Assembly (NCBI GenBank): GCA_024239075.1
Contig: JANBVI010000076.1
Span: 124,001 to 188,000 of the forward strand
Direction: 5' to 3'
DNA: 64,000 nucleotides
Source: Fischerella sp. CENA71
Lineage (GTDB): Bacteria; Cyanobacteriota; Cyanobacteriia; Cyanobacteriales; Nostocaceae
Below the pieces are notes generated by a model. The model had not been told where the DNA came from and searched no databases. It worked only from the letters and a program-made list of their open reading frames with translations. Position numbers and translations under genes: made by a program. Each line of letters begins with the position of its first letter. The stretch's first letter is position 1. Positions 51,855 through 63,462 of this stretch are shown here, one piece after another.

Positions 51855-52796
51855 ATGACTTTTTTTAATCAAGAAGAACAACTGGAAAAGCTAGGTAATG
51901 GCATTTTAGAAGCAACTTGGACAAAATTTCCGACCTTAGACCGCAACCAAATTGCTTTGACTTGGATTGTCTACGATCCACCTGTGTTGGTAAATACTGG
52001 CGGTGCGCTGACTCCAGATGCTTTTTGGAACCATCCAGTCCGTGGTTTTACGTATCGAGGCTCAGAGCGAATTTATCCAGCCAGTGTAGTGAAGCTATTT
52101 TATTTGGTAGCTGCACAAGAATGGATAGAAAAAGGTATGGTTCAAACTTCTAGTGAGTTAGAAAGAGCTATACGTGATATGATTGTAGACTCCAGTAATG
52201 ATGCTACTAGTTTGGTAGTAGATATACTGTCAGGAACTACATCTGGCCCAGAATTACCACCAGGCCCATTTGAGACATGGAAGCAACAGCGTCACATTAT
52301 TAATCGCTATTATCAATCCTTGGGTTGGCCAGAAATGGGAAGCATTAACGTCTGTCAAAAGACTTGGTGTGATGGTCCTTACGGACGTGAACGTGCCTTC
52401 TATGGACAATTGCTGGAAAATCGTAACATGTTAACAACCAATGCGATCGCCAGGTTGTTACATAGCATCATTGGTGGTGTGGCGGTATCTAGTACGCGAT
52501 CGCAAGCAATGATGAGTCTACTCAAACGTAGTCTCAATCCTGATGATTTACCAAAAGATGTAGAAGAAGACCAAGTTACAGGCTTTTTAGGTGCTGGTCT
52601 TCCCCAAACAGCACAAATTTGGTCAAAAGCAGGTTGGACTAGTCAAGTCCGACATGATGCTGCGTATATAGAAATACCCAATTATCATCCTTATCTTTTA
52701 GTGGTATTTACTGAAGGCAAAGCACACGCTCAAAATCGCGAGATTTTACCTTTTGTTTCTCAGCGTATTGCCGAAGCACTTGCTAGTTTAAATTAG
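51855..52796 (+). CDS. Beta-lactamase-like serine hydrolase (class A fold)
   Basis: 313 residues. Active-site S-V-V-K (ASVVKLFYLVAA, about residues 76-87), then VDSSNDATSLVVD with the SxN motif (about 111-123), and a KAGWTSQVRHD string near residue 275 as the KTG-like motif. This is the cyanobacterial class A beta-lactamase/transpeptidase-like group. No signal peptide at the N-terminus (MTFFNQEEQLEKLG), so an antibiotic-resistance role in the periplasm is unlikely; a cytosolic amidase or peptidase acting on wall fragments is possible. Starts only 15 bases from the divergent NlpC/P60 start. Confidence 0.8.
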   Translation: MTFFNQEEQLEKLGNGILEATWTKFPTLDRNQIALTWIVYDPPVLVNTGGALTPDAFWNHPVRGFTYRGSERIYPASVVKLFYLVAAQEWIEKGMVQTSSELERAIRDMIVDSSNDATSLVVDILSGTTSGPELPPGPFETWKQQRHIINRYYQSLGWPEMGSINVCQKTWCDGPYGRERAFYGQLLENRNMLTTNAIARLLHSIIGGVAVSSTRSQAMMSLLKRSLNPDDLPKDVEEDQVTGFLGAGLPQTAQIWSKAGWTSQVRHDAAYIEIPNYHPYLLVVFTEGKAHAQNREILPFVSQRIAEALASLN

Positions 52797-53036
52797 AGAA
52801 AGATCATGGAAAAGGGAGGGAGATATTAAAAAACTACTTCCCTCTTTCAAAGCAGTTTCGGCAATTTTACTCAGATTGATGTTATTTTTTGTTAATTTTC
52901 TCTGACAGTTCAGGAAGTCCAACTGTTTTATACATAAAATTACGTAAAAATACTTTAAAATTTAATTTGTTCTGAAACAGCATAAATCCTTGGTTCCAAC
53001 TTAATTATTAATCAATATTGGTCAGTATTAAGATAT

Positions 53037-55157
53037 ATGGATTTAGTTGATTGTCAGGAATGCCAATTAAAAAACTTAAGTCAGCAACTGCAAAAGGAAA
53101 TCAGCAAGTGCAAGTTACTTGAGCAAAGGCTCGAAACTTCTGAAGCTCAGATGCGTGCTGTGTTTGAAGCAATGACTGATATAGTGCTTATGCTCAATCT
53201 ACACAACAATCAACTCGGAAGTATAAAAATTCTGCCAACAAAACCTAATCAAATATATACAGATGATACTGATGTAATTAGTCAGACAATAGAACAATTT
53301 TTTCATGAACAGACTGCTCCGGTATGGTTAGAAAAAGTTAGACAAGCTCTAGAACTACAGCGAACACTTCATTTTGATTACTATTTGTATCGGCAAGAGC
53401 ATAAAATTTGGTTTAGCGCTAGTATTTCCCCGACATCAGACCAATCGGTTCTTTGGGTAGCACGAGATATCAGTGATCGCAAACAAGCTGAAATCGAATT
53501 ACAACATGCTAAAGAAGCAGCCGAAGCAGCCAATAAAGCCAAAAGCCAGTTTTTGGCAGCAATGAGTCATGAACTCCGTACTCCCCTCAACAGTATTTTA
53601 GGTTTTTCTCAAATCATGTATGACGATACTTCCTGCGACGGTGAACATCGGGAGTATCTTGAGATTATTAACAAAAGTGGTCAACACCTGCTGCAACTAA
53701 TTAACGATGTATTAGAAATGTCCAAAATTGAAGCAGGTAGAATCAAACTGAATGAAAAAAAATTAGATTTATATAGTCTGTTAGATAGCTTAGAAGATAT
53801 GCTGCGCCTCAAAGCTACAGACAAAAAACTTACTCTCGTCTTTGAGCGATCGCCATCAGTACCACGATATATCATTACCGATGAAAGTAAACTCCTGCAA
53901 GTCCTATTGAACTTATTGGGTAACGCGATCAAATTTACTCCAGCAGGAAGTGTAACTCTACGCGTGAGAATGGAACAAGAGGGACAAGAGGGACAAGGGG
54001 GACATGGGGGACAAGAGGGACACGGAGACACGGGGAAAATTTTTGATAGATTCTCCACCTCAGCGCGTCTTAATGTCTCCCCGTCTTCTCCCAATCCCCA
54101 ATCCCCGATCCCTGATCCCCTATTCCTCATTTTCGAGGTGGACGATACTGGTTCTGGTATTGCTTCGGAAGAAATCAATAATTTGTTTGAAGCTTTTGTG
54201 CAAACCGATACTGGTAGGCGATCGCAAGAAGGGACAGGTTTAGGGCTAGCAATTAGTCGCAAGTTTGTACAGTTAATGGGTGGAGATATCACTGTCAACA
54301 GTGTGCTAGGACAAGGAAGTTTATTTGCATTCCATATTCGGATCAAGTTAGCAGAGATCAAACAACAGCCAAAGGAGTTGTCAAGTCAACGGGTTAAGTG
54401 TTTAGCACCAGATCAACCGATTTATCGCTTGCTAATTGTGGAGGATAATCAAGATCATCGTCAGTTTCTCGTCAAACTTTTAAGACCCTTAGGTTTTGAA
54501 ATACAAGAAGCAGAAAATGGTCAACAAGGCATAGCTATATGGGAAAGTTGGCATCCCCACATTATATTTATGGATATGCAGATGCCAATTATGGATGGTT
54601 ACGAAGCTACCAGGGAGATTAAGACGAGACAAAGAAAAGACGTAATGAGAAAAATTGAAGACGCCCAGAGAAACAGATGCGAGGACAAGGAGAGTATTTC
54701 ATCTGCATTCCCCGCGTCTTCACATCCTCATCTGTGTACGTCTTCTTCTCATACCAAAATTATTGCTCTTACGGCCTATGCTTTTGAGGAACAACGACAA
54801 GCAATGATCTCTGCTGGTTGTGATGACTTTATCAGCAAACCATTTCGTGAAGAAGAAGTTTTTGCTCACCTCGCAAAACACTTAGGCGTACGCTACATTT
54901 ACTTAGAACCAGGTATAGTTGACCAAAATCATGCTGTGCAATCTAGAAAGTTAACTCCTGAAGACCTAAAAGTAATGCCAGATACATGGATACAAAAACT
55001 ACACATAGCAGCTAAAGAATGTAACGATGAAAGTATTTTCCAACTCTTGGCTAAAATTCCCAGACAATATTCAACTTTAATTGAATTTCTAACGCAAATT
55101 ACTTATAACTTTCGCTTTGACGAAATTATAGAAATAACTGAGTTTTTGCTCACATAG
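53037..55157 (+). CDS. Hybrid sensor histidine kinase (PAS-HisKA-HATPase-REC) with repeat-derived inserts
   Basis: 706 residues. Coiled coil 1-35, PAS about 36-155, HisKA with His178 in AAMSHELRTPLNSILGF, HATPase about 285-440 with NLLGNAIKFT (N box), DDTGSGI (G1) and GTGLGLAISRK (G2), then a receiver from about 464 with VEDNQDH, phospho-Asp513 (FMDMQMP) and SKPF. Two stretches do not fit: about 312-363 (Glu-Gly-Gln-Gly rich, then IFDR and PNPQSPIPD) between the N and G1 boxes, and about 529-573 in the receiver. Both look repeat-derived. Frame and stop are intact, so the protein is probably made. No membrane helices. Confidence 0.9.
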   Translation: MDLVDCQECQLKNLSQQLQKEISKCKLLEQRLETSEAQMRAVFEAMTDIVLMLNLHNNQLGSIKILPTKPNQIYTDDTDVISQTIEQFFHEQTAPVWLEKVRQALELQRTLHFDYYLYRQEHKIWFSASISPTSDQSVLWVARDISDRKQAEIELQHAKEAAEAANKAKSQFLAAMSHELRTPLNSILGFSQIMYDDTSCDGEHREYLEIINKSGQHLLQLINDVLEMSKIEAGRIKLNEKKLDLYSLLDSLEDMLRLKATDKKLTLVFERSPSVPRYIITDESKLLQVLLNLLGNAIKFTPAGSVTLRVRMEQEGQEGQGGHGGQEGHGDTGKIFDRFSTSARLNVSPSSPNPQSPIPDPLFLIFEVDDTGSGIASEEINNLFEAFVQTDTGRRSQEGTGLGLAISRKFVQLMGGDITVNSVLGQGSLFAFHIRIKLAEIKQQPKELSSQRVKCLAPDQPIYRLLIVEDNQDHRQFLVKLLRPLGFEIQEAENGQQGIAIWESWHPHIIFMDMQMPIMDGYEATREIKTRQRKDVMRKIEDAQRNRCEDKESISSAFPASSHPHLCTSSSHTKIIALTAYAFEEQRQAMISAGCDDFISKPFREEEVFAHLAKHLGVRYIYLEPGIVDQNHAVQSRKLTPEDLKVMPDTWIQKLHIAAKECNDESIFQLLAKIPRQYSTLIEFLTQITYNFRFDEIIEITEFLLT
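53971..54126 (+). repeat. Repeat element inserted in frame in the kinase ATPase domain
   Basis: Left arm GGAACAAGAGGGACAAGAGG and similar GGGGGACA units, centre AAAATTTTTGATAGATTCTCC, right arm CGCGTCTTAATGTCTCCCCG followed by CCAATCCCCGATCCCTGATC. The centre corresponds to that of the element at 37631-37737 and is read in the same frame (IFDR). Confidence 0.75.
54621..54756 (+). repeat. Repeat-like insert in the receiver domain of the kinase
   Basis: AAGACGAGACAAAGAAAAGACG at the left and CGCGTCTTCACATCC plus ACGTCTTCTTCTC at the right are imperfect inverse arms. It encodes about 45 extra residues between the MDGYEATREIK helix and the TKIIALTAY strand. Confidence 0.65.
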
Positions 55158-55736
55158 AAACTCGAATAAATTTTAAATTAATCAGATAATTGATAATAAT
55201 TAAACCGTATTTATATCAATGCAGTAGACCTTATATCTGATATTTTGGTATTTCATCAATACTGCCTGGTTAATAATTCTTACTATTATCATAATTTTGG
55301 TCATGTAGAGACGTTGTAGTGCAACCTTTCTACAGGGTGTAAATGTCAATAGATTTCTTTCAGTCAGCAGTATTGGGTGTTGAATAACAATAATTAATTC
55401 TAAGTTTTTATTTAAAAAGAATTAGGAAATATTTAATTTTTAATACAATTCCACAATAATTAAAAAAGTTATTAAAAAATCACTATTGAGAATCAATCAT
55501 AATCAAAGCAAAATTTAATAATTATTATAAGCTAATTTTTTGTTGATTGAATAATTTTTTCATCCGTTGAATTGAGGATCTATCTCTATATATAGTAAAT
55601 ATCCACATCTTTGTACTACCTTAAAAACAGGGATGTATAAATATATTTTTTGATGTTAAATGTAGATATTGCCAAAATTGGCTCAATATGGGCAAAACCC
55701 ATTATCTATAAAAGTAATATTGTTTGAGGAGTGAAT
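55158..55736. other. A+T-rich gap with one TGTAGAGACG hairpin
   Basis: 579 bases upstream of the outer-membrane barrel gene. TGTAGA (55304-55309) and TCTACA (55329-55334) enclose CGTTG/CAAC; this is of the dispersed TGTAGAGACG type. No gene or RNA is recognised otherwise. The barrel promoter lies near its right end, with GAGGA at 55726-55730. Confidence 0.5.
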
Positions 55737-56531
55737 GTGAATAAGATTGTTTTTAATCCAGGATTAGTCGGTTTAGTTAGTGTAACAACTGTTGCTGTTT
55801 TAGCTGGTGGTTTGCCTGCTGTTGCCCAAACGGCTGACTCTACTAGCATTGAAACAGAGGCAGTTAATGTAACAACTGATGCAGTAGAACATCCAGTAGT
55901 AGCATCCAATTCTAGCCAAAGTCAGGAACAGTTTTCGGCGATCGCCACACCAGAAACAGATAGTCCTACATTTACACCTGTTCCTGGTACAGTAGCAACA
56001 TCATCTGCGGCACTTACTACTCAAAACCAAGAGCAAAATCAACAGCCAAGTACTCAATTATCTGCTCCTGCTCCTAAAGTAGCGCAATCAGATATTCTTC
56101 CAGGTCGATCAACTCGTGGAGGATCTAGTTATATCGGTATAGCAGCAAACATTGGTGTGAATGGTGGTGAATCCTCTTTAGGTGATGGCAATTTCATGGT
56201 CATTAGCAAAGTTGGTCTGTCAAGAACTTTATCTGTCAGACCTTCTGCGGTGTTTGGTGACAACACCACAATTTTGGTTCCCATCACCTACGATTTTTCC
56301 CTCCAGCAGTTAGGAGATACTTTTAATGAACCTGTACCAATTTCTCCTTACATCGGTGGTGGTGCAGCGATTAAAACAGGTGATGACTCTGAGTTTACTT
56401 TTCTTTTATCTGGTGGTGTAGATTTTCCACTGAGCGATCGATTCACCGCGACAGCCGCTATCAACGCCGCATTTTTTGATGACACTGATATCGGCTTGAC
56501 ACTCGGAGTAGGTTACAACTTCGGCATATAG
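55737..56531 (+). CDS. Outer-membrane beta-barrel-like secreted protein
   Basis: 264 residues from the GTG at 55737 (GAGGA six bases earlier; the GTG at 55731 is too close to that box). Signal peptide through AVA/QT near residue 31. Residues about 32-120 are a Ser/Thr/Gln-rich low-complexity linker. From about 125 onward the sequence shows amphipathic strands: SYIGIAANIGVN, FMVISKVGLSRTLSVRPSAV, VPISPYIGGGAAI, and ends LTLGVGYNFGI, with a terminal aromatic near the end as in outer-membrane barrels. Probably an eight-strand barrel; no ligand known. Confidence 0.75.
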   Translation: MNKIVFNPGLVGLVSVTTVAVLAGGLPAVAQTADSTSIETEAVNVTTDAVEHPVVASNSSQSQEQFSAIATPETDSPTFTPVPGTVATSSAALTTQNQEQNQQPSTQLSAPAPKVAQSDILPGRSTRGGSSYIGIAANIGVNGGESSLGDGNFMVISKVGLSRTLSVRPSAVFGDNTTILVPITYDFSLQQLGDTFNEPVPISPYIGGGAAIKTGDDSEFTFLLSGGVDFPLSDRFTATAAINAAFFDDTDIGLTLGVGYNFGI

Positions 56532-56593
56532 AAAATAGGGGAGCGGGGACAACTAATCAGTTATCAGTTCTCAGTTATCAAATTAAACTGGTC

Positions 56594-56621
56594 ACTGTTA
56601 ACTGTTAACTGTTAACTGTTA
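56594..56621. repeat. Heptanucleotide tandem repeat ACTGTTA
   Basis: Three perfect ACTGTTA units and a preceding one (four in all, the last diverging to ACTGATT beyond), just after CAGTTATCAGTTCTCAGTTATCA. It lies between the two converging genes. Confidence 0.75.
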
Positions 56622-56654
56622 ACTGATTCATGCCCGATCCCCTTTTCCTACTCT

Positions 56655-57977
56655 CTACTTCGGACTAACCTGCTCAATTGTCTTGATTTTGCCATCATCG
56701 CCCACTGTCCAAACATCGTAGACACCAACTACATCACCATTTTGGTCAATATCTACGTTACCGCTAGCTCCTTGGTAATTTATATCTTTACCTTCTTTGA
56801 GTAATTTCAAACCTTCGCATACGTCACTAACCTCTACACCAGGAGCATTAGCAACTTCACGGATTTTACTAGCGATTCCCACACCTGTATTTTCCTTCGC
56901 AGCTTGAGCAGATAAAACTAACAAAGCAGCTGCGTCCCAACCATGGGGTGTGTATGGTGCTGGTGCGGATTTCCTTTTCTCTTTCCAAAGCTTAGTAAAA
57001 GCTTCTAGTCCTTTACCATTGGAACCGGGAACTGTACCTATGGCTCCAGCAACAATATATTTACCATCTTGAGTTTTACCAACTCTATCTGGGAATGTAT
57101 CTGATTTTACACCATCAGTCAGCATGATCTGTACCCCTTGAGTACCACCTTGCTGGTATGCGGATTTCAGAAATAAAGCTCCGGTTTCTTCGTAGAAGAC
57201 GCCTAGTACTGCATCTGGCTTACCTGCAAAAGCCGCTTGCGCTTCGGTATCAAATGTAGTGGCTTTGGGATCATAGCGAACGGGGTTGTTTTTATTAACT
57301 ACGGTTCCTCCTAATTTTTCAAATGCTTGTACAAATGCTTTTTCAAAGCCTACACCGTAGTCATTGTTAATCACGACGGTGGAAACTCTCTTAAAACCTC
57401 TTTTATTAGCAAGTTGGGCTAAAGCTTGAGCTTGGTAGGTATCTGGAGGTGCAGTACGCGCCCAGTAGCCTTTATAGTCGCCTTTTGTTGCCTTTTCGGT
57501 AAAGATGGGGCTAGTACTACCGGGAGAAATCAACATAACTTTATTTGGTACAGCAATGGAGATGGCTGCACTAGAAACACTACTAGCAAAGGAACCAACT
57601 ACACCAGCAACTTTATCTAAGGTTGCCAGCTTTGTCATACCAGCAGCACCAGCTTTGGGATCAGTTTGATCGTCCACCGTGACCACAGTCACTGGTTGTC
57701 CATTAACGCCACCACAAGCATTGACGGTATTTACGAGTAGGGGAACAGACTCTACCATCTGCTGTCCGATCGCAGCTAAGTCACCAGTTGTTGGTAGCAG
57801 TGAACCTATTTTTAACCCTTCTGTAGTTGCAGCGACGGGGGTACTAGTGGCTCCACTATCACTGGTATTCTGCGGATTACTAGAAGATTGGCTATTGGTA
57901 TCACCACAAGCTGCTACTAAAACGCCTGTTGTGAAGGTAATTATGGCTAAAGCAAAAGCATTAATAGTTTTTTTCAT
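56655..57977 (-). CDS. ABC transporter substrate-binding lipoprotein, branched-chain amino-acid type
   Basis: 440 residues. Lipobox LVAACGD (cleavage before Cys24). A periplasmic binding protein type I fold follows: LKIGSLLPTTGDLAAIGQQM starts domain one, GVVGSFASSVSSAAI and STVVINNDYGVGFEKAF mark domain boundaries, and the C-terminal IDQNGDVVGVYDVW is typical of the Leu/Ile/Val (LivK/NatB) family. It would load an ABC importer in the plasma membrane. No permease or ATPase genes lie beside it. NatB-like amino-acid uptake in Anabaena is the nearest functional analogy. Confidence 0.87.
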   Translation of the reverse strand: MKKTINAFALAIITFTTGVLVAACGDTNSQSSSNPQNTSDSGATSTPVAATTEGLKIGSLLPTTGDLAAIGQQMVESVPLLVNTVNACGGVNGQPVTVVTVDDQTDPKAGAAGMTKLATLDKVAGVVGSFASSVSSAAISIAVPNKVMLISPGSTSPIFTEKATKGDYKGYWARTAPPDTYQAQALAQLANKRGFKRVSTVVINNDYGVGFEKAFVQAFEKLGGTVVNKNNPVRYDPKATTFDTEAQAAFAGKPDAVLGVFYEETGALFLKSAYQQGGTQGVQIMLTDGVKSDTFPDRVGKTQDGKYIVAGAIGTVPGSNGKGLEAFTKLWKEKRKSAPAPYTPHGWDAAALLVLSAQAAKENTGVGIASKIREVANAPGVEVSDVCEGLKLLKEGKDINYQGASGNVDIDQNGDVVGVYDVWTVGDDGKIKTIEQVSPK

Positions 57978-58150
57978 ATACTTCGATTACAGTCCTATTT
58001 TGCTCAGAAGCTTATCATTAACAGATGCAAATTAACTTCATTAATTGCAAGATAAGTTTAATCTGTGATTTCTAAACCATAAATAATAGCATCTGCCAAT
58101 AGGAGTAAAGCAGTTAATTTTTCAGACTCTAAATAAATCTAAATAAAATA

Positions 58151-58172
58151 GAGACGCAATAAATAGCGTCTC
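58151..58172 (-). terminator. Terminator of the tRNA-Ser gene
   Basis: GAGACGC (58151-58157) pairs with GCGTCTC (58166-58172); on the minus strand TATTTTATTTAGA follows. It is 12 bases beyond the tRNA 3' end. Confidence 0.72.
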
Positions 58173-58183
58173 TACCTAATAAC

Positions 58184-58274
58184 GGAGAGGGAGGGATTCG
58201 AACCCTCGGTACGGCCTTTCGATCCGTACAACAGATTAGCAATCTGCCGCTTTCGACCACTCAGCCACCTCTCC
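58184..58274 (-). tRNA. trnS-GCT: tRNA-Ser (GCT)
   Basis: 91 bases on the minus strand. Acceptor GGAGAGG/CCTCTCC, D-arm GGCTGAGTGGTCGAAAGCGG, anticodon stem-loop AGATTGCTAATCT, a long variable arm (TTGTACGGATC...GTACCGA) which is the serine/class II mark, and TTCGAAT in the T-loop. CCA not encoded. Reads AGC/AGT. Confidence 0.95.
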
Positions 58275-58320
58275 ACCTATGTCGAATATAAATAGTAGCA
58301 GATGTTTAGATGCAAGTCAA

Positions 58321-58384
58321 TAGTCATTGGTCATTGGTCATTAATTTATAGGTACTACTTTTTACAAATGACAAATGACAAATG
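58321..58384. repeat. Paired heptanucleotide arrays
   Basis: TAGTCAT/TGGTCAT units (58321-58341) and three ACAAATG units (58364-58384). They are partly inverse complements and may fold, just downstream of crtB. Confidence 0.7.
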
Positions 58385-58391
58385 ACTAATT

Positions 58392-60747
<2,356 letters not shown>

Positions 60748-60905
60748 TTAACCTTACTGCTCTTCAATATTTCTTAAGGGTTTTGCCGTACTCATTATAC
60801 TTTGCAAACCGTTACATTTGTGTTTTGTCATTGGTCATTTGTCATTTGTAGGTTTGTTTTCTATTTTCTCCCTTGTCCCCGTGTCCCCCTTGTCTTTCTT
60901 CCAAC

Positions 60906-61793
60906 TCACAAAAACTCTCCCCTCGCCACCATCACTACTTTTCCTCCCACATTCACATTTATAGCTGTACCTTTTTGCTCTGCTTGTAGCAAAATTAAAG
61001 AAGGTCTGTTAATTTCATATCCCTGCTCAATTCGTAAATTAATTTCTGGTTTGCCAAAATAAGAATATTGAACTAAATAACCAGCCAAACATCCATTAGC
61101 ACTACCAGTAGCAGGATCTTCTGGTATGCCTAGATAATCACAGAATACGCGTACATTCAAATCATTCTCTGGTTTGTATGTTTCTGGGCAAAATACAAGA
61201 ATACTTTTTGCATCTATACCATTAATCAGTTCAAAATATTTCTCTTTATTGACCTGAATTCGCTTGACAGATTCCAGAGTCTTCAGAGGGACAATAATAA
61301 AAGGAACTCCTGTAGAAACTGCTTGAATTGGAAAACGAAAATCTATCTCTTGTGACTGTATTCTCAAAACATCAGCTATTGTTTGGCTATCCAATATGTC
61401 GTGAAAAGTTGGCGCTTTTTGCTGCATCCACAAATATTCACCAGCAGCATTGACATCATCGATTTTTACTTGTATTTGCCCAACTTCTAAGTTTAATAAA
61501 ATTTTTTTAACTGGGTTTTGAATAATCTCTTTTTGGAGGATATAAGCTGTACCTAAAGTCGGGTGACCTGCGAAAGGTAGTTCTTGATTAGGTGTAAATA
61601 TTCTTACATTATATACCTCCGATACTGTTTCTGTTGAAGTCACAAATGTAGTCTCAGAATAGTTCATTTCTTTAGCTATTTCCTGCATCTGCTCTGAAGA
61701 TAGATTAGCAGCATTGGTAAAAACAGCTAGTTGATTACCAGTATACTTTGCTTCAGCGAATACATCAACAATGTAAAAAAAGAGACTTGACAT
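60906..61793 (-). CDS. PhzF-family isomerase
   Basis: 295 residues, two alpha/beta subdomains. YIVDVFAEAKYTGNQLAVF (7-25) is the family start and EMNYSETTFV (about 42-51) carries the catalytic Glu46. FAGHPTLGTAYIL and DPATGSANGCLAGYL are further conserved blocks. PhzF itself isomerises a phenazine precursor; most members act on unknown small acids. No phenazine genes here, so the substrate is unknown. Cytosolic. Confidence 0.9.
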   Translation of the reverse strand: MSSLFFYIVDVFAEAKYTGNQLAVFTNAANLSSEQMQEIAKEMNYSETTFVTSTETVSEVYNVRIFTPNQELPFAGHPTLGTAYILQKEIIQNPVKKILLNLEVGQIQVKIDDVNAAGEYLWMQQKAPTFHDILDSQTIADVLRIQSQEIDFRFPIQAVSTGVPFIIVPLKTLESVKRIQVNKEKYFELINGIDAKSILVFCPETYKPENDLNVRVFCDYLGIPEDPATGSANGCLAGYLVQYSYFGKPEINLRIEQGYEINRPSLILLQAEQKGTAINVNVGGKVVMVARGEFL

Positions 61794-61962
61794 TTCTTTT
61801 TTATACTTAACAAAAAAGTTGGTTGTTAGCAGATTTTTGCATGTTTACTTGGCTTGATTTGTATCTCTTATAAAAAATTTAAATTGAAAAACCAGTATAA
61901 TTTGCCTTTCATATCTAAAACTTTTATGAAATTTTGATTTGCTTATTGAGCATTAACAGTAT

Positions 61963-62076
61963 ATGATGATCCCTGCTGGTAATCGCTCATTTGGTGTGTA
62001 TCTAAACAATGCATATTCTTCTCCAAAAGAAAGAATTGATGCACAAATAGCTGTTGAGAAACTTGGGAAAACATAA
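61963..62076 (+). CDS. Possible 37-residue small protein or gene remnant
   Basis: ATG-ATG start, 37 codons, stop at 62074. The peptide has composition of a real protein (NRSFGVYLNNAY, then KERIDAQIAVEKLGK) and no low-complexity bias. A perfect six-base hairpin GCACCT/AGGTGC (62085-62090/62097-62102) follows nine bases after the stop. No Shine-Dalgarno box is seen. It might be a true small gene or the C-terminal end of a lost gene. The rest of the 334-base gap (61794-62127) is A+T-rich. Confidence 0.35.
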   Translation: MMIPAGNRSFGVYLNNAYSSPKERIDAQIAVEKLGKT

Positions 62077-62127
62077 ATAAATTTGCACCTGTATGAAGGT
62101 GCTGTGTTCTGAACATTGACAATAACC

Positions 62128-63396
62128 ATGATATTGTTTGGACTACTTTGGGTTACATCCTGGATTGGTTCATTTTTGTCTTTGAATCAAAGCCTGCCAC
62201 CAAGCATTGCATCAAAAATTGATTCGACAAAAATTTCTGCCAATATAGGTAAACTGGTTAGTAAGCCTCATCCATTTTTTGTACAGCCAAAGCAACCAGT
62301 AAAATTTTGGACTACGACGCTACTACCTACACGTTTTTTGAAAATAGATTGGGGAGACAAGACATCAAAACCTATCGAAAATAAACCATCAAATACTTTG
62401 AAAGCAAAAGCTAAAAGCAGCAAAAATCAATTTTGCTCTTCCCTCCAACAGACTGAAATTCGACAGCCTTTTGTCCAAACTGCCAAGAATTTATCAGCCG
62501 CTACATTTATAGAAGCGACTTCTACCCAACCAGACTTTCTCGCAGATAAGATTTTGCGTTCGTCTTTGAGAACGCTACACATAGCACAATCACTTCATAA
62601 TTTCTTCCGTTTTTCTAGTGCTTTTGAACCAGTCTTAAGTTTTTCTTCAGCTTTCCCCGTAGCTGTTGTGCATCGCGGCGAAAGTAATTACGAAGTCTGG
62701 GTGAATAACCGTTTGATTGCAAATTTACCTAATAGATTACAAGCAACTTTGATGCAACAACGTTTGCGGCGATTGTTGCACTCACCAAATCTAAATGCAT
62801 CACAGTTACAACCAGCATTAGTTGATGGTGTTCCAGCATTAATGTCAGGGAATCGCTATCTGTTTGGCATTAACAAACAAATTACCCAGAAAGCTAACAG
62901 AAGTGCTGAATTATTAGCAATTGAATGGACTAATAACCTGCGTATCGCGATGAGCGCACCGACATTATCACTTGTGGAAGGTCAATTAGAGATGTATGGC
63001 TTAAAGCCTTCCCAGAAAAAGATGTATGGCTTGGCTTCTTGGTATGGTCCATTTTTTCATGGCCGCTTAACGGCAAATGGTGAAATATTCAATCAAAATG
63101 AATTGACAGTTGCTCACAAATCTTTGCCTTTTAATACCTTTTTAAAAGTGACTAACTTGCAAACTGGTAAAGCGGTGATTGTGCGAGTAAACGATCGCGG
63201 GCCTTATATTCCTCATCGCAGTCTGGATTTGTCACGAGTCGCAGCTCGTTGTATTAACAGTGAAATAGCCGGAGTAGTACCTTACGAAGCAGTGATTATG
63301 CAACCAAGTGAAGCAAAAATAACTCTCAAAAATCTGAACCTGAGTCTGAAAAATCAGAAATCTAATAAAAAGCTGGCAATTGTCACGGATTTTTGA
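62128..63396 (+). CDS. RlpA-like septal/peptidoglycan protein (DPBB domain)
   Basis: 422 residues from the ATG at 62128; a TTG at 62116 is a poorer start. The N-terminus has a hydrophobic segment ([18 protein letters not shown]) that acts as signal or anchor. About 25-300 is a poorly conserved region including [24 protein letters not shown]-terminal double-psi beta-barrel (about 302-395) has [19 protein letters not shown], then [13 protein letters not shown] and [11 protein letters not shown] with the catalytic Asp of lytic transglycosylases. RlpA cleaves denuded glycan strands at the septum. GH3 NagZ-like gene follows 209 bases later. Confidence 0.85.
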   Translation: MILFGLLWVTSWIGSFLSLNQSLPPSIASKIDSTKISANIGKLVSKPHPFFVQPKQPVKFWTTTLLPTRFLKIDWGDKTSKPIENKPSNTLKAKAKSSKNQFCSSLQQTEIRQPFVQTAKNLSAATFIEATSTQPDFLADKILRSSLRTLHIAQSLHNFFRFSSAFEPVLSFSSAFPVAVVHRGESNYEVWVNNRLIANLPNRLQATLMQQRLRRLLHSPNLNASQLQPALVDGVPALMSGNRYLFGINKQITQKANRSAELLAIEWTNNLRIAMSAPTLSLVEGQLEMYGLKPSQKKMYGLASWYGPFFHGRLTANGEIFNQNELTVAHKSLPFNTFLKVTNLQTGKAVIVRVNDRGPYIPHRSLDLSRVAARCINSEIAGVVPYEAVIMQPSEAKITLKNLNLSLKNQKSNKKLAIVTDF

Positions 63397-63444
63397 CCAA
63401 AAGTGATCAGCAAGCTGTGAACTAAAGTTCCGGCTGAAAGTTTA

Positions 63445-63462
63445 AACCCGCTGAAGCGGGTT
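63445..63462. repeat. AACCCGCT-GA-AGCGGGTT hairpin
   Basis: Perfect eight-base arms with a two-base centre. It is a common dispersed cyanobacterial palindrome. It lies after rlpA but lacks a following T-run. Confidence 0.65.

Noticed and set aside
51855-52796. Antibiotic-resistance beta-lactamase
   Set aside because: The fold matches, but there is no signal peptide and the family is general in cyanobacteria, so a resistance role is not supported.
53681-54361. 226-codon minus-strand frame inside the hybrid kinase
   Set aside because: A shadow of the kinase gene, lengthened by its low-complexity insert; no protein family features.
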